Assembly: GCA_028829895.1 (NCBI GenBank)
Contig: CM054179.1
Coordinates: 39,488,617 to 39,552,616, forward strand
Reading direction: 5' to 3'
Source: Sinotaia quadrata
Lineage: Eukaryota; Mollusca; Gastropoda; Architaenioglossa; Viviparidae
DNA: 64,000 nucleotides
Shown here: positions 48,566 through 63,317 of the stretch, one piece after another
Layout of the letters: each line of letters opens with the position of its first letter
Numbering within the stretch: the first letter of the stretch is position 1
The notes under the pieces: generated by a model
What the model was told of the DNA's origin: nothing
What the model saw: only the letters and a program-made list of their open reading frames with translations
The model's database searches: none
Position numbers and translations under genes: made by a program

Positions 48566-51500
48566 CACCAGCAATGTGGTACTGTCATTTGACAGTGAAT
48601 ATATACCCAAATAGTTATCCAGCTTGCACCAGTGGTCCACAGGGGGTGAAAACACATCAACAGAAGTTTTGCAGATATCTGGTTGTGTAAGGTGTATTTG
48701 CTAAAGAGCTAAATGCACCAACATGAAATCATATCCAGCTTAACTAAGTTCCATGTACACTCAAATGGGTTGGCAAAGTTCCAGACAGCATATTTTGTTC
48801 AGGTTCAAAATTTTGGTTGATGTTTCTTTGTGTATGCTCAACTCCATTTCTGTTGCATGAGCGTAGGCCTTGTAATTGAACAAGCAAATTAGAGTTATTG
48901 AAAAACTTTATGGAAATGTCAGTAAAAATCTGAATAATGTTTTTCTTTTTCCTATATGCATTGCCATGTAAAACTGATGACAACCAAAAGTTAAGAAAAT
49001 ATGTTTTGAGTGCTAGTTTAAGTATACAGCATACAAAAGTCACAACTTCAGTTTTGTTGATTGACATTTGTTTTGTTGATTGACATCAAGTTTCATCATT
49101 TATAATTTCACAGAGGTTGCACAAGCACAGGGGAAATGCATTTGCAAAAAGATTTGTGTAAAACACATTTTCTTAGAGTGCATTCATATATCATAAGCAG
49201 TTTTTATTTGTTGGTGGTTCTTGTGTAGTTAGATAGTACATAAATTGTATACAACATACTGCAGATATAAACTTGTCAGAAAGAGAGAGAAAGAGTGATC
49301 AGCCAATGTCTTGTCTGCAAATGGTTTGATGAAACAGAGTTTTAAATTTGTGCTTGTATTACTAAATTGGATCACATACATTCATTACCCACTTTTAGCA
49401 TTTTAATATTACCCAGTAAATGTTTTAAGAAAAAAAGTAATAAATAAAATTTAAAAAGGTAATATTCTTATTATTCACAGAGCATTGTTTTACTTAATAT
49501 GCATTTGGTTGGTTTACTTTTTTTTTGAGTGTTATCAATTCATTGTTGACCCATTCATTGACAACCATTGTAACAAACTGACAGTTACAATATTGATTGT
49601 AAAGTTTCCAAATGCATTTTTTTTTCTTACATTGAACAAGATCCATCTGTATAATGCTCTCCACATTTTTCATATTTGCTCTTGTTAAAAATCAGAATGC
49701 TAATAAGTAATAGTTTCCTTTTAGATGTTGTTGCGTATGCAAATAAAGTATTAACTTAATATTTTTTTTTAAATAGTTTTGCCAAAGACTGTATTGTGAG
49801 TTTTTTCTCTATCTGATTATTGCTTATAAGTATTTTTAGTAGATTACTGTACAGACATAAACAATATTTTAAGGTTAGTGTGATCTATGACCACACTATT
49901 GAGAAGTTTTTTTTCCCCATACAAAAGAAGTTAGTTTTTTAAGTTAGTTTAATTTTTAGTCTGATCTTAGGCCGCTTTGAAAGAATGACAAGCTGTTTTA
50001 GAGGAAGTCAGATTATAATAAAATTTATCTGATAACAGGTTGGTTTTTTTTTAAAAGCAACATATCAAAACTAATTTTAGCAGTGGAACTGCATTGGTAC
50101 ATGAATGCTTTCAAGGAAAATTAATTTTTTGTGTGCATAAAGCTTAGAGAAAATTTGAGTAAAGTTGGGTTTTTAAATAATAAATTACTTGGTTCTTAAC
50201 ATTACTATTAATAATGAGACATTCTCTTTTGAAGTGCTAAGTTACTCTGGTGGTGGGGAGAATACCAAATATATAATAGGCTATTTATTTTTTAAATTTT
50301 GTTATTGTTAAAAATAACTAACTCTCTCTCTCTCTCTCTCTCTTGTACAGCAGTGCAGAAATACTAACAGAAATAATTGTCAGATGTTTTACACAAAATA
50401 TTTTATATACTATCAAGATTATTATCAAAAGTTTTCTTGTAATCTTGTTTTAAAAGGGAACCAACAAAATTAGTTGTGACAGCCACAGCAAATGTCTTTG
50501 TATGTGTGTATGTGTATGTTGGTGGTGATGTTGGGGTAGAAGGTTGGTAAAATGACCTGAAAGTTGAATAGTTTTGCACTGCAAAATGTGGATTTGCCTA
50601 GATGAGTTAAGGATTTTAAGAAGTTTTTAAAAAATAATAATCAAAATGGTATATAATTTTCTGGCAGTTAGTAAAAAAAATTCTACGTTGATTACTATTT
50701 TTCTGTTCACTGATGGCCATTTTGTTTCACTGAATGCTAGATCCATAATAATGTAAACTCTACTCTTGACTAAAGGTAAGATTTCATTTTTGAACTTAAT
50801 ATGCACTGTCAGTACATGTCTTTTCAATGGCATTTACTGTCAGTGTAGTTTTTAATTGCTTGTAAAATGTATGATTTTGTATGATTACATGTGCATTGTG
50901 GTATCATTAGAGATATGTGCTTTCCATCAGCACTCATTGAGTCAAAGTTAAATGGTTGCTCAAGCATCGACTAGAAATTAATTTCTGAACAAATACTACA
51001 AATGAACATGCATGCACACAGTCATGAAATTGGTAAATGAAACGCTCTGTTTCTGCATGTTTAGTCTCATTCAGATGTAAGATAATTTTCTCTTCTTTTG
51101 GCTTTAGATAGGCTTGCAGTTTTTACAAGGGGATATGAGAAAGGTTTTTATTGTAAGGTTCTACGAAATGTCAGACTGCATACTTGGCTTCTCATAGCAG
51201 ACAATTATTTCAGGTTTAAGAAATTATTACTTTTCTTGTCCTATGAATTTGAGGAAGAAGTAAATGTTCTAAACTTTGTTTAGTGTGGCTATTTAAACTT
51301 TCTGTGTAAGGATTTGAGGAAGCTCGGGTCCTGAAATTCATTAGAGAAGTGTTTAAGTTGTAATTTTTTACAATTACTGATATTTAATAAATAACGTGTA
51401 TCTTTATTTACCCCCAAAATGATGGTAGAGACTATAAGAGAGTATTAAGCAAAGTTGATAACCATGTATATTACCTGATAATCTAAAGTATATGCACTCT

Positions 51501-54500
51501 TGTATTTATTTTTTGTTTGTTGAAATAGTGATATAAAAATATTTGATTCTAAATCTGTAAGAAACTTAGCTGTTAAATAAAAAGTTGCAATAAAATATAA
51601 TAGTATTTTAATAAATCATACAAGGCAGACATGAATAAATTTGTTTGTTGATTTTGTTATTAGTTTCCTAAATCATTTACTAAATGGTATTTTCTTCACA
51701 AAATCTATTGTAAGAATTATTAAGTCTATAATAAACTTCATTTATTCTTCAAGATTGGCATGAGGTATAAGGATAAGGATACAGCTAGGTTATTGGATCT
51801 TAAAATGTTTCTAGGCTATTATACCCAAGGAAATTTGTATGTATATATTAGCTGCCTTAAAGAGTTTGACTACTGTTAATTTGTGAATAATTTTAACTTT
51901 CCATCCCTTTGCTGTATAGAGTAAGCTTGGTTTGAAACTGTCTTTCCATATTCTTAACATTTTATCCTATAACACTTACATGTACGTGCTTTGCTTGGCA
52001 CAACCTTTAACTGCTCTTTGTCTGGTAGGTGTGTAAACCTGAGTGACATTTTATAAGTGTTCATTTTAGATGTAACACATCTTAGAATTTCAATTTTATT
52101 TCACCGTTGTGTCCAATTCCATCTAATAATTATAGTATCTATATGGTTAGTTTATTTTGGAATCGGATGGTAACAGTGGAAATAGGCACTCTGAAACAAG
52201 CACTGATTACTTGCCTTAACACTGAGTAAAAGGTATTGCAAACTCTTGCAATGCAAAATGTAAAGAGCTTTTTAGTTACTTTGTAACTGGTTTAGCTAGG
52301 AAAAAAAAAAACTAAAGCGATATTAGAATGTATTTATTACAAAACTTTGCATAACATAACTTTGAGACTTAGACCTCTCTAATTTATGGCTTATTATTAA
52401 TTTAAATTTTAAAGAAACTAATGCATTTCATTTGTTAGATTTGTTATTTAACAAAATAACATGTATGTACATTGTCTGATTCCAATTTCTAATAACTAGT
52501 ATTGAGTATAGCAAGGAAATATTAGTGTGCTTTGACTTTTTATTTAGCTTTTTTTTTTTTTAAATTTTACAATTTTATATTGCTTAATTTAAACCACCAG
52601 CGGCTTGTGTTCATTAATGAATATAAATCTTATGTTTTTCTTTTTTTTTTATCAGCAATTCTCTCTCTCTCTTCCTCTCTCCCCCCCCCCCCCCCCATTT
52701 TAAAAAGTATTCAGATAAAATTGATCAGCTATGAAAACATAACAGATATTTGTGTATGGAGGAGAGAGGTTCTTTCATGTAATTAATTTTAGCAATTAAA
52801 AGGGAAATTGAGCCCTTAAACTTTACAACAAAAAAAAAAGAGTTGATAACAATAGTTTTGTTATAGGTTAGCTTTTTGTTGATTTTGCAGATTAAACTTA
52901 AACTTTAGAATTATTTCTTATAAAAGTTATTTAATATTTAGTGGAAACTAATCTTGATACACAATCTAAAGTGTCATTATTTCAAAATTATATACTTTTC
53001 CTTGGGAAATAAATTTTGTATTTTTTGTAGTTGGAATTAGGTGGGTATTTTATGGTGAGCTCTACATATGAATATATTTTGTAATTTTTATAATACAGAA
53101 TCTGTGGCATTTTGTGGTAAGATCTGCTTAAATATTTGATCAACCACATTCTTTCAAGTGCTGCAGAGCATTAAATATTGCTTTCTGAACAATACACATA
53201 TTTATAACCATTCTGAGATAACATAATTGTAATGCTTTGTAAAACAACAAACAGAAATCAAGAAAAAATGTTTAACATATGATGTTATAACAGAGAAACA
53301 GTTTTTCCTGGGGATATCTTTTGATACATCATACCTGTCAGATTCCCTTGTCTCCTTTACTGAATGACATCATGTAAAGTTGCAAGGATTCGGTAATGTA
53401 CATTTCAGTCATCGTTTCCATGCTGACCATTTTCTCAGGGCTTATTTCACAGTGTTTGTTGATTGGCTATTGATCAGGTTGTATCTGTGATGTTACAGGA
53501 TTTTCCTTTAGCATCTTCTCTGTATATCAACTGTGGTTTTATGGCATGAAACTATATTTCTTTGTTTATATAGGTTGCCTACATGTAGCACATTGTTATA
53601 AATTATACTTCACATTGAAAGTATGACTTTAAGGTTGGAATTTTTATATGAATGAAAAAGTGCATTTGATACTGAAATGCTAGACAGATTTTAACAAAAA
53701 AAATTGAATGATTACATGCATTAGGTACTGAAGGTCAGTTCTACATTTGGTACTAAAGTACTAGATGGGTTCATATTTTATTTTTGTGATATAATTCACC
53801 GATTGCTATGAGCAAATTAATAATATTGCAACATTTTTAGTGAGAGGTTTAGGGGGGGAAAGTTTATTTTAGTAATTTGTTTTTGGGGTCTCGCAAGGTA
53901 ATCTTTGATTTTAAAGTTTCAAAATGTTATAATAATTGCCTGTTAAAACCGAATGGGACTATTATGTAATTATCATTTTACTTTTTCCAGCAATCAGTTA
54001 CTGTAGGCCATTTAACAGTATATGAATGCAAAAATTGTAATATTTTGATGACAGATTTTATCCTAAATGCACAGCAATACGTGTTGTCATCTTATATCAT
54101 CCATCAACAATAATTCATTCATAGCAACTAGGTTACTGAGGAGGTTAGTAGCTTTAATAATAGTTGAATTTGTGTTCATAGCAAGTTTGATGGTTACTTG
54201 TTATCACATATAATGATTATCTGACTTATGCTTATATTGTCAATTTTTTAATTTCCAGTAAAAGAAATTTACTAGATGAAGTTACACTACAACATTATTT
54301 CTTCTGTTAATGTGGATTAATACATAATTTCCCAAACTCTTGAATATTTTTCATTTAAGTTTTATAAAATAGTTATCCTCTTTGAGCATAACTATGAAAA
54401 GGTTAGCTAATTTTAATGTTCATGATTACGACACTTGTCAAGAAACCAGGTTACTGCTTTATTTCGATATTTAATTTCTGATAGTGTTTATGAATTATAT

Positions 54501-55715
54501 ATGAAAGTGAAAAGGCTGATTAAAAAATTTTGTTGTTAATCCTCTTAAAAGTGCAAGTATTTCAGTTAGAAAGAATATTTTCTTTGCTTGGTATAACTGC
54601 ATGAAATAGATTTAATGAAAATATGCACAACCTTTTAAGACTTTTCTGATTCTTTTAATGAAGAATACTATAATGTACATACATTTAATCCATTCTGAGA
54701 GCACAATATTTAAATAATTATCAGTAATATGATTATAAAAGTTCATTAACTGAGTAAATTATGCAGATTTCAGTTACATTGGGTAAATAAATCATATTCC
54801 ATAGTTGTTTATAATGGTCACTTCACACTTTAGATTAAAGTCCTAGATTGAATTGGTAGGTAATTTTACTTTTGAGTAAATGTCTTCTCCAGACCTCACT
54901 GAATGTATTTTCAAAGAGGGTCCTTGCCCAGTTATAACTAGTTTAACTTACTATCTACTTGAATTGCTATAAAATTGTTTTAAAACTCGTCATAAAAATT
55001 GTGACATAATAATCTTATGATATAAACAAAAAATACTCTGTTTCCCTTCTTTGGTGTTAAATACAGTGAATTGGAAATATATACTGTAGTTTTGAAAGTA
55101 CTGCTGAATAATACTGGTTGTAAATAGACTAATTGCAGATTAAAAAAAATAATAGATATATCTTGCACACATCAAATGGCCCATAGTCTTGGCTTTTATT
55201 ATGTATGTTTCTGTTGAATGTAATAAGCTTGTAGATGTGTTTGCGTGTATTTGTAAGAGTGGTCGCTTTTCATTTGCCTCTTCTGTGGCATGCATTTTAA
55301 AAAAAATAATTTCTTAATGGTGTGAAGCATAATGTTTTCATTTGCTGTTAATTGCTGCACCTTGTTTTGAAGAACTATACCGGGTTCCAGAACTGTCCAT
55401 TTCTAAACTAAAAAGTCATGAATGATTGTTTTCTTAGATTTCAATGATTTTTTTCCTTGCTGTTGTGTGGATTGTATTTGGACACAGAAAAATGATGTGT
55501 GTATTGTAGATTGAATTTTTGTATGTCTTGTAGATTGGATTATTGTATGTTCTCATCTTGAGGACCAAATGCAGCAGTGTTGTGTGGCAATTTAATTTTT
55601 TTTTTAGGGGTGGGGTATCAGAGTGACACGAGGTGAGATTTGAACTGTGATATACAGAAGGCGTACAACTTCTCACGCCGTTTCCCTTCAATAAAGTTGT
55701 ACAGAAACAATCTAG
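48566..55715 (+). other. Probable EPC 3' untranslated region
   Basis: AT-rich sequence without convincing coding potential follows the EPC stop codon. The AATAAA at 55690-55695, followed by a GT-rich tract (gttgttgttt), is a plausible final poly(A) signal. Earlier AATAAA-like sites, for example near 51571-51590, could give shorter transcripts. A TC microsatellite is at 50321-50343 and a TC/C-tract at about 52660-52697. The extent is inference; RNA data would decide it. Confidence 0.5.
55690..55695 (+). terminator. Candidate poly(A) signal of EPC
   Basis: AATAAA followed within about 20-35 bp by GT-rich sequence. It is the last good + strand signal before the opposite-strand candidate at 55830, which fits convergent gene ends. 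Confidence 0.45.
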
Positions 55716-55829
55716 TTGTTGTTTAGTATGATTGTGAAAGAATAGCAGTTAAAACTTACACTGATAACATTTTGAAAAACAAAACCAGGAAAATATGATC
55801 AAGTCAGTGATGCGTTAAACATACCAACC

Positions 55830-55835
55830 TTTATT
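55830..55835 (-). terminator. Candidate poly(A) signal of the - strand gene
   Basis: TTTATT on the + strand reads AATAAA on the - strand (gcAATAAAgg), followed on that strand by a T/G-rich run. It faces the EPC signal 135 bp away. Confidence 0.4.
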
Positions 55836-58800
55836 GCATCACAACAAACACTGATGGACAATGATAAAACAACAGCAGTGATTGGATGATCTCAATTCTG
55901 ATTATTGCCACTGTTTACAATGGCCTTTACTACACATTTACATAACAATTACATGTAACATAATATATATTATGTATCTTCTATTTGCAGTTTAAAGAAA
56001 CTTCTGACTGTGGACACCAAAGAAATGTGCTTGATTCTTGTTTACATGCACACATATGCAGAAATGTATACAATAATAATCATACATTAAAAATAAAAAG
56101 CTAACCTACATAGAATCTGGTGATACGGTTCTGATTTTTATCTATATTGTAATGGTATACGTATGCATCACATTTGCCCACTGACTGATTAGCATGCAGA
56201 TTAATGAAAAAAGCAAGTTAAATTTTCTCATAACAATGAACTTGTCACTTTCTCAAATTAAGGATGTAGATTAGTAGTTGCAAAGGAATTTATACCCTAA
56301 AAAGATCAGTCAATTATTTATTTTGTACACAAAAATTAGCAACAACAAAATTCCCATAGATTACTTCATGGTGCTGCAAATAATTCTCCAATAATATAGA
56401 GTAGCCACTATAGATATACATATTTTTTAAGTAAACTAACTTTTATACAAATATGTATGTGAACAGTATCTGTCAATGTTCACATAGTAAATTCCATAGG
56501 AAAGGGGTCGTTGTTTCAGCTAGTAGCACACTGCTTGATTTAATTTGGTAAGAAAAAAATCTGACTACAAAAGTTTTATAAGCAAAAACAGATTGATCAG
56601 GAAGATTTGATATAAAAGTAAAACAGTCTTGTTAAAATTTAACAATTACATTAAATTAGAATTTTTGACAGAAGGGTGTGTATTAAAAGACTAGTTGAAA
56701 TTAACACTTCATCTTTTTGTTGTTGTTGTTAATTACTGTTGTATTTTGCAACCTATTAAAATTATGACATTTAAAGTAATAATAGTTAAGCCGCCTGCCT
56801 GCAAGAGGCAACGAAAAGTTGGCATTATTTAAACCCAAGTGTTGGGCACTAATTATGCATTACACTAAATATTAAGTCTTGTGTGTTGACTAAAATATTA
56901 ATTTAGGAAAAAAAATAGTAAAATTTTAAGCATTAAAAATTCAATTTTTTTTTTTTTTTTAGCACAGTTAAAATTTACTTCCACAAGTCGCACAATAATA
57001 TGGTTTTGAAAATCTTCCACCATACTACATCTATCGCACTCGACTGCTAATGAAGACATGATTCAGCACCATACAGCATGGAAAAAACAATAAACTTGTA
57101 CATGATTTTTTCCCAATAATGTTATAAACAAAACAAAAACACACACTGAACACTAACATACTTCAGCTGCCTTTTGAAAACAATGAGAGAAACCTCTCTT
57201 GAGAAACAAAATCTATAGACAAATTTTGCAGAACATTAGATCTACGCACAGACTGAAAAAAGAACATTAATTAAGAAATGTCAAAAGAACCATTAACATG
57301 CAAAATTATATAATTTAGAAATGCACAGACAATGACATCTCAGCAATATATACTGCTAGTGCTTTATAAAAATTTGGAGAAAGAATAGCATAATATAAAA
57401 AGGTCTTGAAAAGTCTGAATTAAGGGGAAAAAATTTTATGAATAAGATTAAACATTTGTGACAATACATGAGGCAAACTGACTACCTGAAAATGTCATTT
57501 AAAAATATGTTTCAAGAGAAAATGTAATTATTTACGGCATCTAATAAAACCACAACACTAGTGCTCACCATATATTTTAATGTTCATGCATTCAAAATAG
57601 ACTGCTTGCCCCTCCCCGCTCAAACAATAACATCAATGCAAATTATCACGAAATGACATTCAACATAAAAATCAATACATTTGCAGCATAACAATTATTT
57701 ATTTAAAATCTGTCACCTGAGATTCTGTGTATTATTTTTGTACATTTTATACAGACGACTGCAGGTGAATACAGAGTCATCAGCTATGTAAAGAAAATCT
57801 AGAACAGCACCAGGTTTGGAATTGAACCAACTCAAACTGACAAGGCCAATCTCCGAATCAGCACACTTTAGTTTCAAAGGCTCAAATAACAAATTATTTC
57901 AAATACAAGTGTGTTAATATGAGTGAAAACAATCTGGTGCATTAACCACATAAAATCTAATAACCAAATGATGTAACCAACTATTTTTTAAAATTAAAGT
58001 TCCACCAACAAACAGCAAATTTTCAGAAATTTTAAAATAACATTTTAAGAAAAACTACTAAATAACATTTTATTTTAAAATTAAAACAAAAACTCCCTAT
58101 ATATTACCTTGATTAATAATAAGAGCTTAATTTAGTTTTAAGAAACAGTATATGACTACTGAATGTGTTCTTCAAATTATCAGTTAAGTCCTCCGTGTCC
58201 CTTCAATCATCCTCAGGGTGCAGCAAAATCCTGCAAGACTGTCACTATTGTCAAGTCTGATGAATGTACAACCAACCAGACATCTATTACTATCAAACAT
58301 TTTGCAATATTTATTGGCATAATTTACTAATTACATATTTTTATTTAATCTAAATTATTGCAAAACAGTTAAAAACAAATTCTCTAGTAATAAAAATCAT
58401 TAAAATTACAAATACGTTGCCAAAGATTTGCTGGATGTGAACTTATAATTTTTTTTCCTCAAAATAATACTAATTTGTGCCTTCTGCCACTAATTCATTT
58501 CATTAATTAATTAATGTTGAATTAATTTGCTTGCCATTTTTAATTTTTGGCAAGCAAATCAAAACATCTTCAGGTATCAAAGAAAATCTAGGTTATGTCA
58601 CTTCCTGAAACAAATATTCACTCCAGTATCCATACAACATTCTCAAGGGCAAAGAAAATAACTTTAGTTCTAAAGTATTTAGGAGGAATCCTAGCACTAA
58701 AAACCAAAAACCCACAAAAGTTATTACTGTTACTTAAGAGAAACATAGCCTGCTTTAAAAGCAGCGGTAATTATATAACTGCAAGTAAATGCTAGAGGGA

Positions 58801-61800
58801 AACTTTACACAAAACCATTCACCAACAGAGAAATCCTCAGTAACAAACAGCAGAGTTATTCATCTAAAATATTTACATGTACATACATTTTTTGAAATAG
58901 CTATTATCATAGTAAGTCACTCATTTTAGGCCAAGTGGAAGTAAACGATTGAAGATGAAATTGAAAGCCAGCAAACAATTAATGTCATATGATACTGTGG
59001 TAGTATGGCCCAATATTGAAACAAATAGAAAGTAGAAACAGGTCCATTTCTTGTTTGAAATCAAGAATGTGAATGAAAACTTGTTTGTTTCATAAAGTTT
59101 ACGATATTTATAAACAGAAGTGAATAAAAATACTAATACTAAATAGCTGAAAATTAATGTAACAAAATATCTAGGAAATAGTCTGCACTGTGCATCAAAT
59201 CTTATGAGCAAGCATTACTCTCTAACCTACAACTCTACCTTCTATTCTTTTAACCAAAAACTGATTCTAATAAGTGAAAGGGAAAAAAATGTGGAATGTT
59301 TCTGATGATATGAATTCATTTAATGAAATTTTATTCTTTAGAGTGGCTGTGTACTAATCTGTATCCAATTAAGCAGTGCCTTTATTGTATGTCACAACTT
59401 TCCCCAGTCAGGCAAGTCTATGGACCAGTAGATACTGTATTTACTAGCAACATATAAGAAAAGCATTGAATGTATAACTTGAACTTGAAGAGTAGAAAAG
59501 TATTACATTTAAGTTTACTGACTATTTAATGTAAATGCAAAACAAAATAAAGAATACAGATGTGCTCTGAACCATGGAAGTTCAACACAAAACTGTTGCA
59601 ACTGTGCCCATTGAGTATCACACGGCATACTGAAGATAATCATTAATACTGAAGAAACTAAGTGCCAGGGATTTTGTAACTTTTAGCTTCTGTATTTATT
59701 CTCTGCCTATGGTTTAACTATATGTCCATTATTATGAAGATTTAGAGCTGCTATATGTCCTCTTCTTGTATATTAAGTCATTAAAATTATTTTAAAAATG
59801 TTTTAGCTCTATTTATACCTAGTCAACTGTAGAAGCATACTAAAACTTATAAGCAATGACTTTGGTCTGTGGTTTGAGTGTGAGTGGCAAACAGGAAAAT
59901 AAAACACTATTTATATATTTACATCTTGTTGCTGTTGCTTGCTTAACAAAAATAATTGTATATAAATACACAAACACACACATAGGCCTTTGTATTTATT
60001 ATTTAGGATCATTTTATTATCAATCTAAAATCTAGTACAATTTTGACTGATTCATAATAAAATTTAAAAACAAGCAAACAAACAAAAAAGCTAAACACCA
60101 TCAGCCCAACTAACTTGTAATAACCCTGAGATGGACTGATTTTGTCTTATCCCACTAATATTTAATGATTCTTATTATTGCTTTTCTTCTCTTTACCAGA
60201 AAAAAGAATGAAAGAAAGACAGATTTTATCAAATAAAATACTTGAAGAAGCTTCATTGTAAATATTTATTTTGTGGGTTTTGTTAATTTATTAAATATCT
60301 GTAATTTATGTTAAAATTTTAAGATGTTCCTGCTGTTGAATTACTTGAAGCTTTTCCAGCAAATGCTGATTTTGTCAGTGGTTATAGGGAAGGGTCAGGG
60401 ATGATGGGGACTGTTGAACTCTTCATCATGGAGTTTGCAATGCTATGGACTCTTGTCTGACCAATAAGAGAGTTTTCAATAGCTGCTGACTTTTAATCTG
60501 GCTAGTATTTTTTGTAAAGGAAAGAAGTTTTCAACTGCAGGAGAGTTTGATGCAATTTGTGTTAGCCACATAATGCTCAACTGTCACCAACAGTTTGAAT
60601 ATATGGTGTAGCTGATACAGGCCCAAACAAGCTTCCCAGCCATTTTAAGGAGTTATTTTTAATTTACTTAATCAAAAGATCACATTATACTGAGTTCTTG
60701 TTTAATGGGCACAGCTTTTATGTTAACTAAATGTGCACAAATTTCTAGTTCAAACATCAATAAATTATGATTCTGAAATTATATTGCTTTCATTTGACTT
60801 AATGGATATAAGCTTTCAAAAGTCAAAAGCTCTCATGTACCTGTAAAACTGAACTAGGCTTCTATTTACCAGAAACAAATTGTAGATACTTTTGTCAGCT
60901 TAGTAAACAAAGCACATTGTTCAGAAAAACTAAAATATTTGTGAAGAGGTTCTTTTTAAAAAAAGTGAAATAAAACTACATTAAATTAACACTATATAGT
61001 TTGTCTATATATAGTATAAGCTCATCAAGTGCTAACAATTTTTTGCTTCTGATTTTAATACTCCAGTGTTATGCCTACAAGAAACATCAATTGCAAATTA
61101 TACACTAAAATATTTTATTAAACACTTTATGCTTATTTCATTCATAGGAATTTGAAGAAAATGTGTAGCACATTATGAAGTAAATCAAGACACAGCAAGT
61201 TCAGAAAATCTACACTCCAACAAATTTAACAAACTAGTTTTAATTAAATAAATTTATGAATTTTAATTACATTCGTAGAAAAGTTTTTGAAGTGATTATA
61301 TTATTTGGGAAACCCCACCTTTATCATACCATGCATAAAAATATTCAACGGAAATTATTGTTTTAAAATTATAAAAGGATTACAAAACAAATGATCAACT
61401 TACATATCAGATGACAAATACAATGATTCAAATGTTTCCTAAGTATGAACAAAACAAGATTATTTATCACAATGCTCTTTCCATCATTGTTTTCTTTTTA
61501 AAACAAAAATCATGTCTTGCAATGCAGCAGTAAGATTTGTCATATTAGTTCTGTTGCTAAGCAGTAATACACTTCATATTTACTAATAATATGTATGCTC
61601 AAATAACTATTAGAATGCTAAATGGGAAAAAAGGTATACTCAAAGAAACTGGGAGTTGATTATATATAAGACCAACAAGTCAGAGAATATCAGGTCAAAG
61701 ACAAAGTTGTCTGGTAGTGCATAATTATCTGTCTAGAACTATTGTATTGTACTAGCATTACACATGAACCTGTCTACCAAACGTGTACACATTTAGTTCC

Positions 61801-61969
61801 ACAAGATAACATAAGCAAGTCTCTCTCATGATGGAGCCAAAGCCCACTTAAGGAACCAAAAATTTTAATTAAATGCAATCTTTTCTAAGGTATAAAATTT
61901 ACAAGTGAAGCAGTTTTGAAATATATTAATCAAAAAGTATTTTTTGATAATTTTTATTTTATGTGCCTT

Positions 61970-62255
61970 GTTAACTAGGAATCATAAATGTTTTTTATAA
62001 GCTAGGAATTATAAATGCCTCTCATAAACTACGAATCATTATAAATGCCTCTCATAAACTAGGAGTCATAATAAATGCCTCTCATAAACTAGGAATCATA
62101 ATACATATCTCATAATAAATATCTTTTTATAAATAAGAATCATATATCATCTCTTTCAAAAAATTGAATCAAAATAAATTTCTCTCATAAACTAAAAATC
62201 ATAATCAAATGTCTTTCATAAACTAGGAATCATAATATCTTTCATATATTTCTAG
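61970..62255. repeat. Tandem repeat of about 30-bp units
   Basis: Roughly eight degenerate copies of ctctcataaactaggaatca followed by taataaatg. It lies in the likely 3' UTR of the - strand gene; on that strand it reads as TTTATGAGAG-type units with AT spacers. Confidence 0.88.
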
Positions 62256-63019
62256 TAGGTCAAATGAAAATTAAATTAAATTTAAAAAAAACAAAGAAAT
62301 AATATCAATGTGAACTCATTTAGCTGTTGTTAAAGCACCTACTAAATTAATAAAATGTCAACACTTTGACTGAAAGGATTTCAAGGCTGCAAGAAACATT
62401 AATACTGAGATATCTTTAACTATTGATTTATCAATTCTTAAATTAAAAAAATTAATCATAACTTCTTTTAGGCAAGAGGCATTCAAAAACAGTGATTCTA
62501 CAAATTCATTCCTTTTGATGTTTCATTACTTTGTCAGCATATATTTTTAATATCTTATAAGAAAATAAGGGGAAAAAAATTGAAATAGAAATTTATTAAT
62601 GCTTTAAATATTGATGTCCAAAGGTTATTTATATAGCTGCAATTTAAGATTCTTGTAAATTACAAAAATAACAATACTAATGTATTTTTTAAATTACACT
62701 AAACCTAAGATGCAAGGAAAGAATATGAGTGATTTCTTTTTTAAAACAAACTACTGGAAACTTTTATATAAATATGAAAAATAATTTCTTTGTGTTGTAG
62801 ATCAGAGGCAGCCAAATAAAAGTCAATAATCAGCTTGAAATACATCTTATTTTATAAAGATATTTGTTGAAAAGATCATGGAATTATTGCATAACTCTCA
62901 TATAATTAAGCATGCAATTAAAAATAAAAGTCAGTATCATGTTTGTATTATAATAATGGAAAATATTACATATTACAATCACATTTATTTCAATGTCCCA
63001 TGTGTGAGTGGGTGTGTTA

Positions 63020-63170
63020 AATGATGGCAAATGTTACGTTATAATCACATTCACTGCACTGTACCATATGTATGAGCTAAGTGATGACAAATGTTATAAT
63101 CACATTCACTGTACTGTACCATATGTATGAGCTAAGTGATGACAAATGTTATAATCACATCCACTGCAAT
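63020..63170. repeat. 55-60 bp tandem repeat, about 2.7 copies
   Basis: gatgrcaaatgtt begins at 63023, 63083 and 63138. Each unit carries ataatcacattcactgca and accatatgtatgagctaa. The first copy has a 5-bp insertion. It is about 150 bp downstream of the - strand gene's stop codon. Confidence 0.9.
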
Positions 63171-63317
63171 GAAAGTAACAGCTAGGGCAAGTGTTACTTG
63201 ACTTGGAATTTTGGCTTAACATCAACATAACAAAACAATGATCAGCACAATCTATTCATGGTTCAAACTATTGCAGTTTAAAAATCACAACAACCTCCTA
63301 AAATGTTTTGCCAGCTG

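Larger units (their letters stand above)
55836..63317 (-). other. Probable 3' untranslated region of the - strand gene
   Basis: About 7.5 kb downstream (on the - strand) of the stop codon at 63318-63320. No exon-like ORF or family match was seen on either strand. It contains two tandem-repeat blocks (61970-62255 and 63020-63170) and AT-rich sequence. TGTAAATA words, the Pumilio consensus, occur on the - strand near 58870 and 59927. That it is all one UTR is inferred from the lack of any further coding signal. Confidence 0.4.
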
